DNA from: DAISJM01 sp036821485
GTDB lineage: Bacteria; Verrucomicrobiota; Kiritimatiellia; CAIQIC01; JAGNIJ01
Assembly (NCBI GenBank): GCA_036821485.1
Contig: DAISJM010000093.1
Span: 1 to 7,219 of the forward strand
Length of the DNA stretch: 7,219 nt
Direction of reading: 5' to 3'
Shown piece after piece: positions 6,886 through 7,219 of this stretch. A model generated the notes under the pieces. The model made no database searches. It was not told the origin of the DNA and was given only the letters and a program-made list of their open reading frames with translations. How positions within the stretch are numbered: the stretch's first letter is position 1; every line of letters starts with the position of its first letter. Made by a program: the position numbers and the translations under genes.

Positions 6886-6914
6886 AGTTTAGTGTCTATC
6901 CCCGTACTGAACAA
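6886..6914 (-). promoter_or_regulatory. Candidate sigma-70-type promoter for the PH-like protein/cca unit
   Basis: On the minus strand, TTGTTC (6914-6909) and TAAACT (6891-6886) are separated by 17 bases. They match 3/6 and 4/6 positions of the -35 and -10 consensus. The predicted start of transcription would be about 40 bases before the GTG start. The position in an AT-richer divergent gap supports it; the match alone is modest. Confidence 0.35.
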
Positions 6915-6936
6915 GCACTTAAATGTAGGATATTTC

Positions 6937-6945
6937 TGATATAAA
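6937..6945 (+). promoter_or_regulatory. Candidate extended -10 promoter for the lipoprotein gene
   Basis: TGATATAAA contains a TATAAA hexamer (6940-6945, 5/6 to consensus) with TG one base upstream, the extended -10 arrangement. This can compensate for the poor -35 region (CTTAAA at 6918-6923, 3/6). Transcription from about 6952 would leave a leader of about 74 bases, in which I see no known riboswitch. Confidence 0.4.
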
Positions 6946-7013
6946 CGTCCCCTTGCAGTCTTGAAAATAGGCCGTATCAGCGTAACTTGGACAGGTAACT
7001 GGCGGCGAGAACA

Positions 7014-7020
7014 CGAGGAA
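7014..7020 (+). promoter_or_regulatory. Ribosome binding site of the lipoprotein gene
   Basis: CGAGGAA followed by a 5-base spacer before the ATG at 7026. This is one of the clearest Shine-Dalgarno sequences in the window and fixes the start of a gene whose remainder is missing. Confidence 0.65.
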
Positions 7021-7025
7021 TCAAG

Positions 7026-7219
7026 ATGAACAAATACTTGCGAATAGCGGGCGCTCTATTGGTCTCCTTCATGGTGCTTTCCGGATGCAAGCCGGCGGGG
7101 AAAGGCACTGTTGAGCCGCTGCAGCCCAAGACTTCAGAATCGGCGGCTGCGGTTGGATTCTCCATTCCGGCTATCAGTGGTGCGTCGGGCAATATCGATC
7201 TTTCGGCCTACAAGGGGCA
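7026..7219 (+). CDS. Lipoprotein, probable TlpA/redoxin-type thiol-disulfide protein (3' end outside window)
   Basis: The frame runs to the window edge and gives 64 residues. Residues 1-21 are a lipoprotein signal peptide: MNKYLR, a hydrophobic core, and the lipobox LSGC with lipidation at C21. Lys at +2 (no Asp) argues against inner-membrane retention under the E. coli rule, which may not hold here. After a Pro/Ser/Ala-rich linker, residues from about 44 onward (VGFSIPAISGASGNIDLSAYKG) resemble the N-terminal strand and loop of AhpC/TSA-redoxin/TlpA proteins, typically F-x-L-P-D-x-x-G-x-x-x-x-L-S-D-Y-K-G-K. The CxxC active site would lie beyond the window, so the redox assignment is an inference; the lipoprotein call is firm. 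The gene is divergent from the PH-like gene across a 187-base gap. Confidence 0.78.
   Translation, partial: MNKYLRIAGALLVSFMVLSGCKPAGKGTVEPLQPKTSESAAAVGFSIPAISGASGNIDLSAYKG

Noticed and set aside
6961..6988. TTGAAA with downstream TAACTT as a second promoter for the lipoprotein gene
   Set aside because: The -10 matches only 3/6 positions at 16-base spacing; the extended -10 at 6937-6945 is better.
6977..7192. A 71-codon minus-strand frame over the lipoprotein start
   Set aside because: It is antisense to a clear lipoprotein signal sequence with a good ribosome binding site and shows no features of its own.

Overview
The window carries seven protein genes and no RNA genes, mobile elements or CRISPR that I can see. 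It looks like chromosomal core DNA of a Gram-negative bacterium: moderately high GC, tightly packed genes, an O-antigen-ligase-type membrane protein, a signal-peptide phosphoesterase and a lipoprotein. The CCA-adding enzyme and the weak Shine-Dalgarno usage would suit a member of the Planctomycetes-Verrucomicrobia-Chlamydiae-Lentisphaerae/Kiritimatiellae group. That placement is an impression, not a demonstration.

Left part, plus strand (2-4558): an apparent operon. It starts with the C-terminal half of clpX (AAA+ unfoldase of the ClpXP protease). After 14 bases comes an exported UshA/5'-nucleotidase-type phosphoesterase, then an O-antigen ligase family (Wzy_C/WaaL) polytopic membrane protein, then a class III site-2 protease (peptidase M50) with two C-terminal CBS domains. 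The last three genes are joined by ATGA start/stop overlaps at 2217-2220 and 3425-3428, which suggests translational coupling.

Middle and right, minus strand (6838 back to 4529): a two-gene unit. A membrane protein with about four transmembrane helices and a C-terminal bacterial PH-like domain is followed by a CCA tRNA nucleotidyltransferase with an HD domain. The CCA gene runs tail-to-tail into the M50 gene with a 30-base coding overlap. Perfect hairpins lie on either side of that overlap.

Far right (7026 onward, plus strand): the start of a lipoprotein that looks like a TlpA/redoxin-type thiol-disulfide protein, cut by the window end. The 187-base AT-richer gap 6839-7025 separates it from the PH-like gene and holds the only plausible promoters in the window, one for each direction.

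Functionally, the plus-strand unit pairs cytoplasmic regulated proteolysis (ClpX) and intramembrane proteolysis (M50) with envelope-polysaccharide and periplasmic phosphoester functions. I see no clearly new defence or mobile system. The points most worth a second look are the clpX/site-2-protease linkage, the altered substrate-binding motifs in the 5'-nucleotidase homologue, and the uncharacterised PH-like membrane protein.
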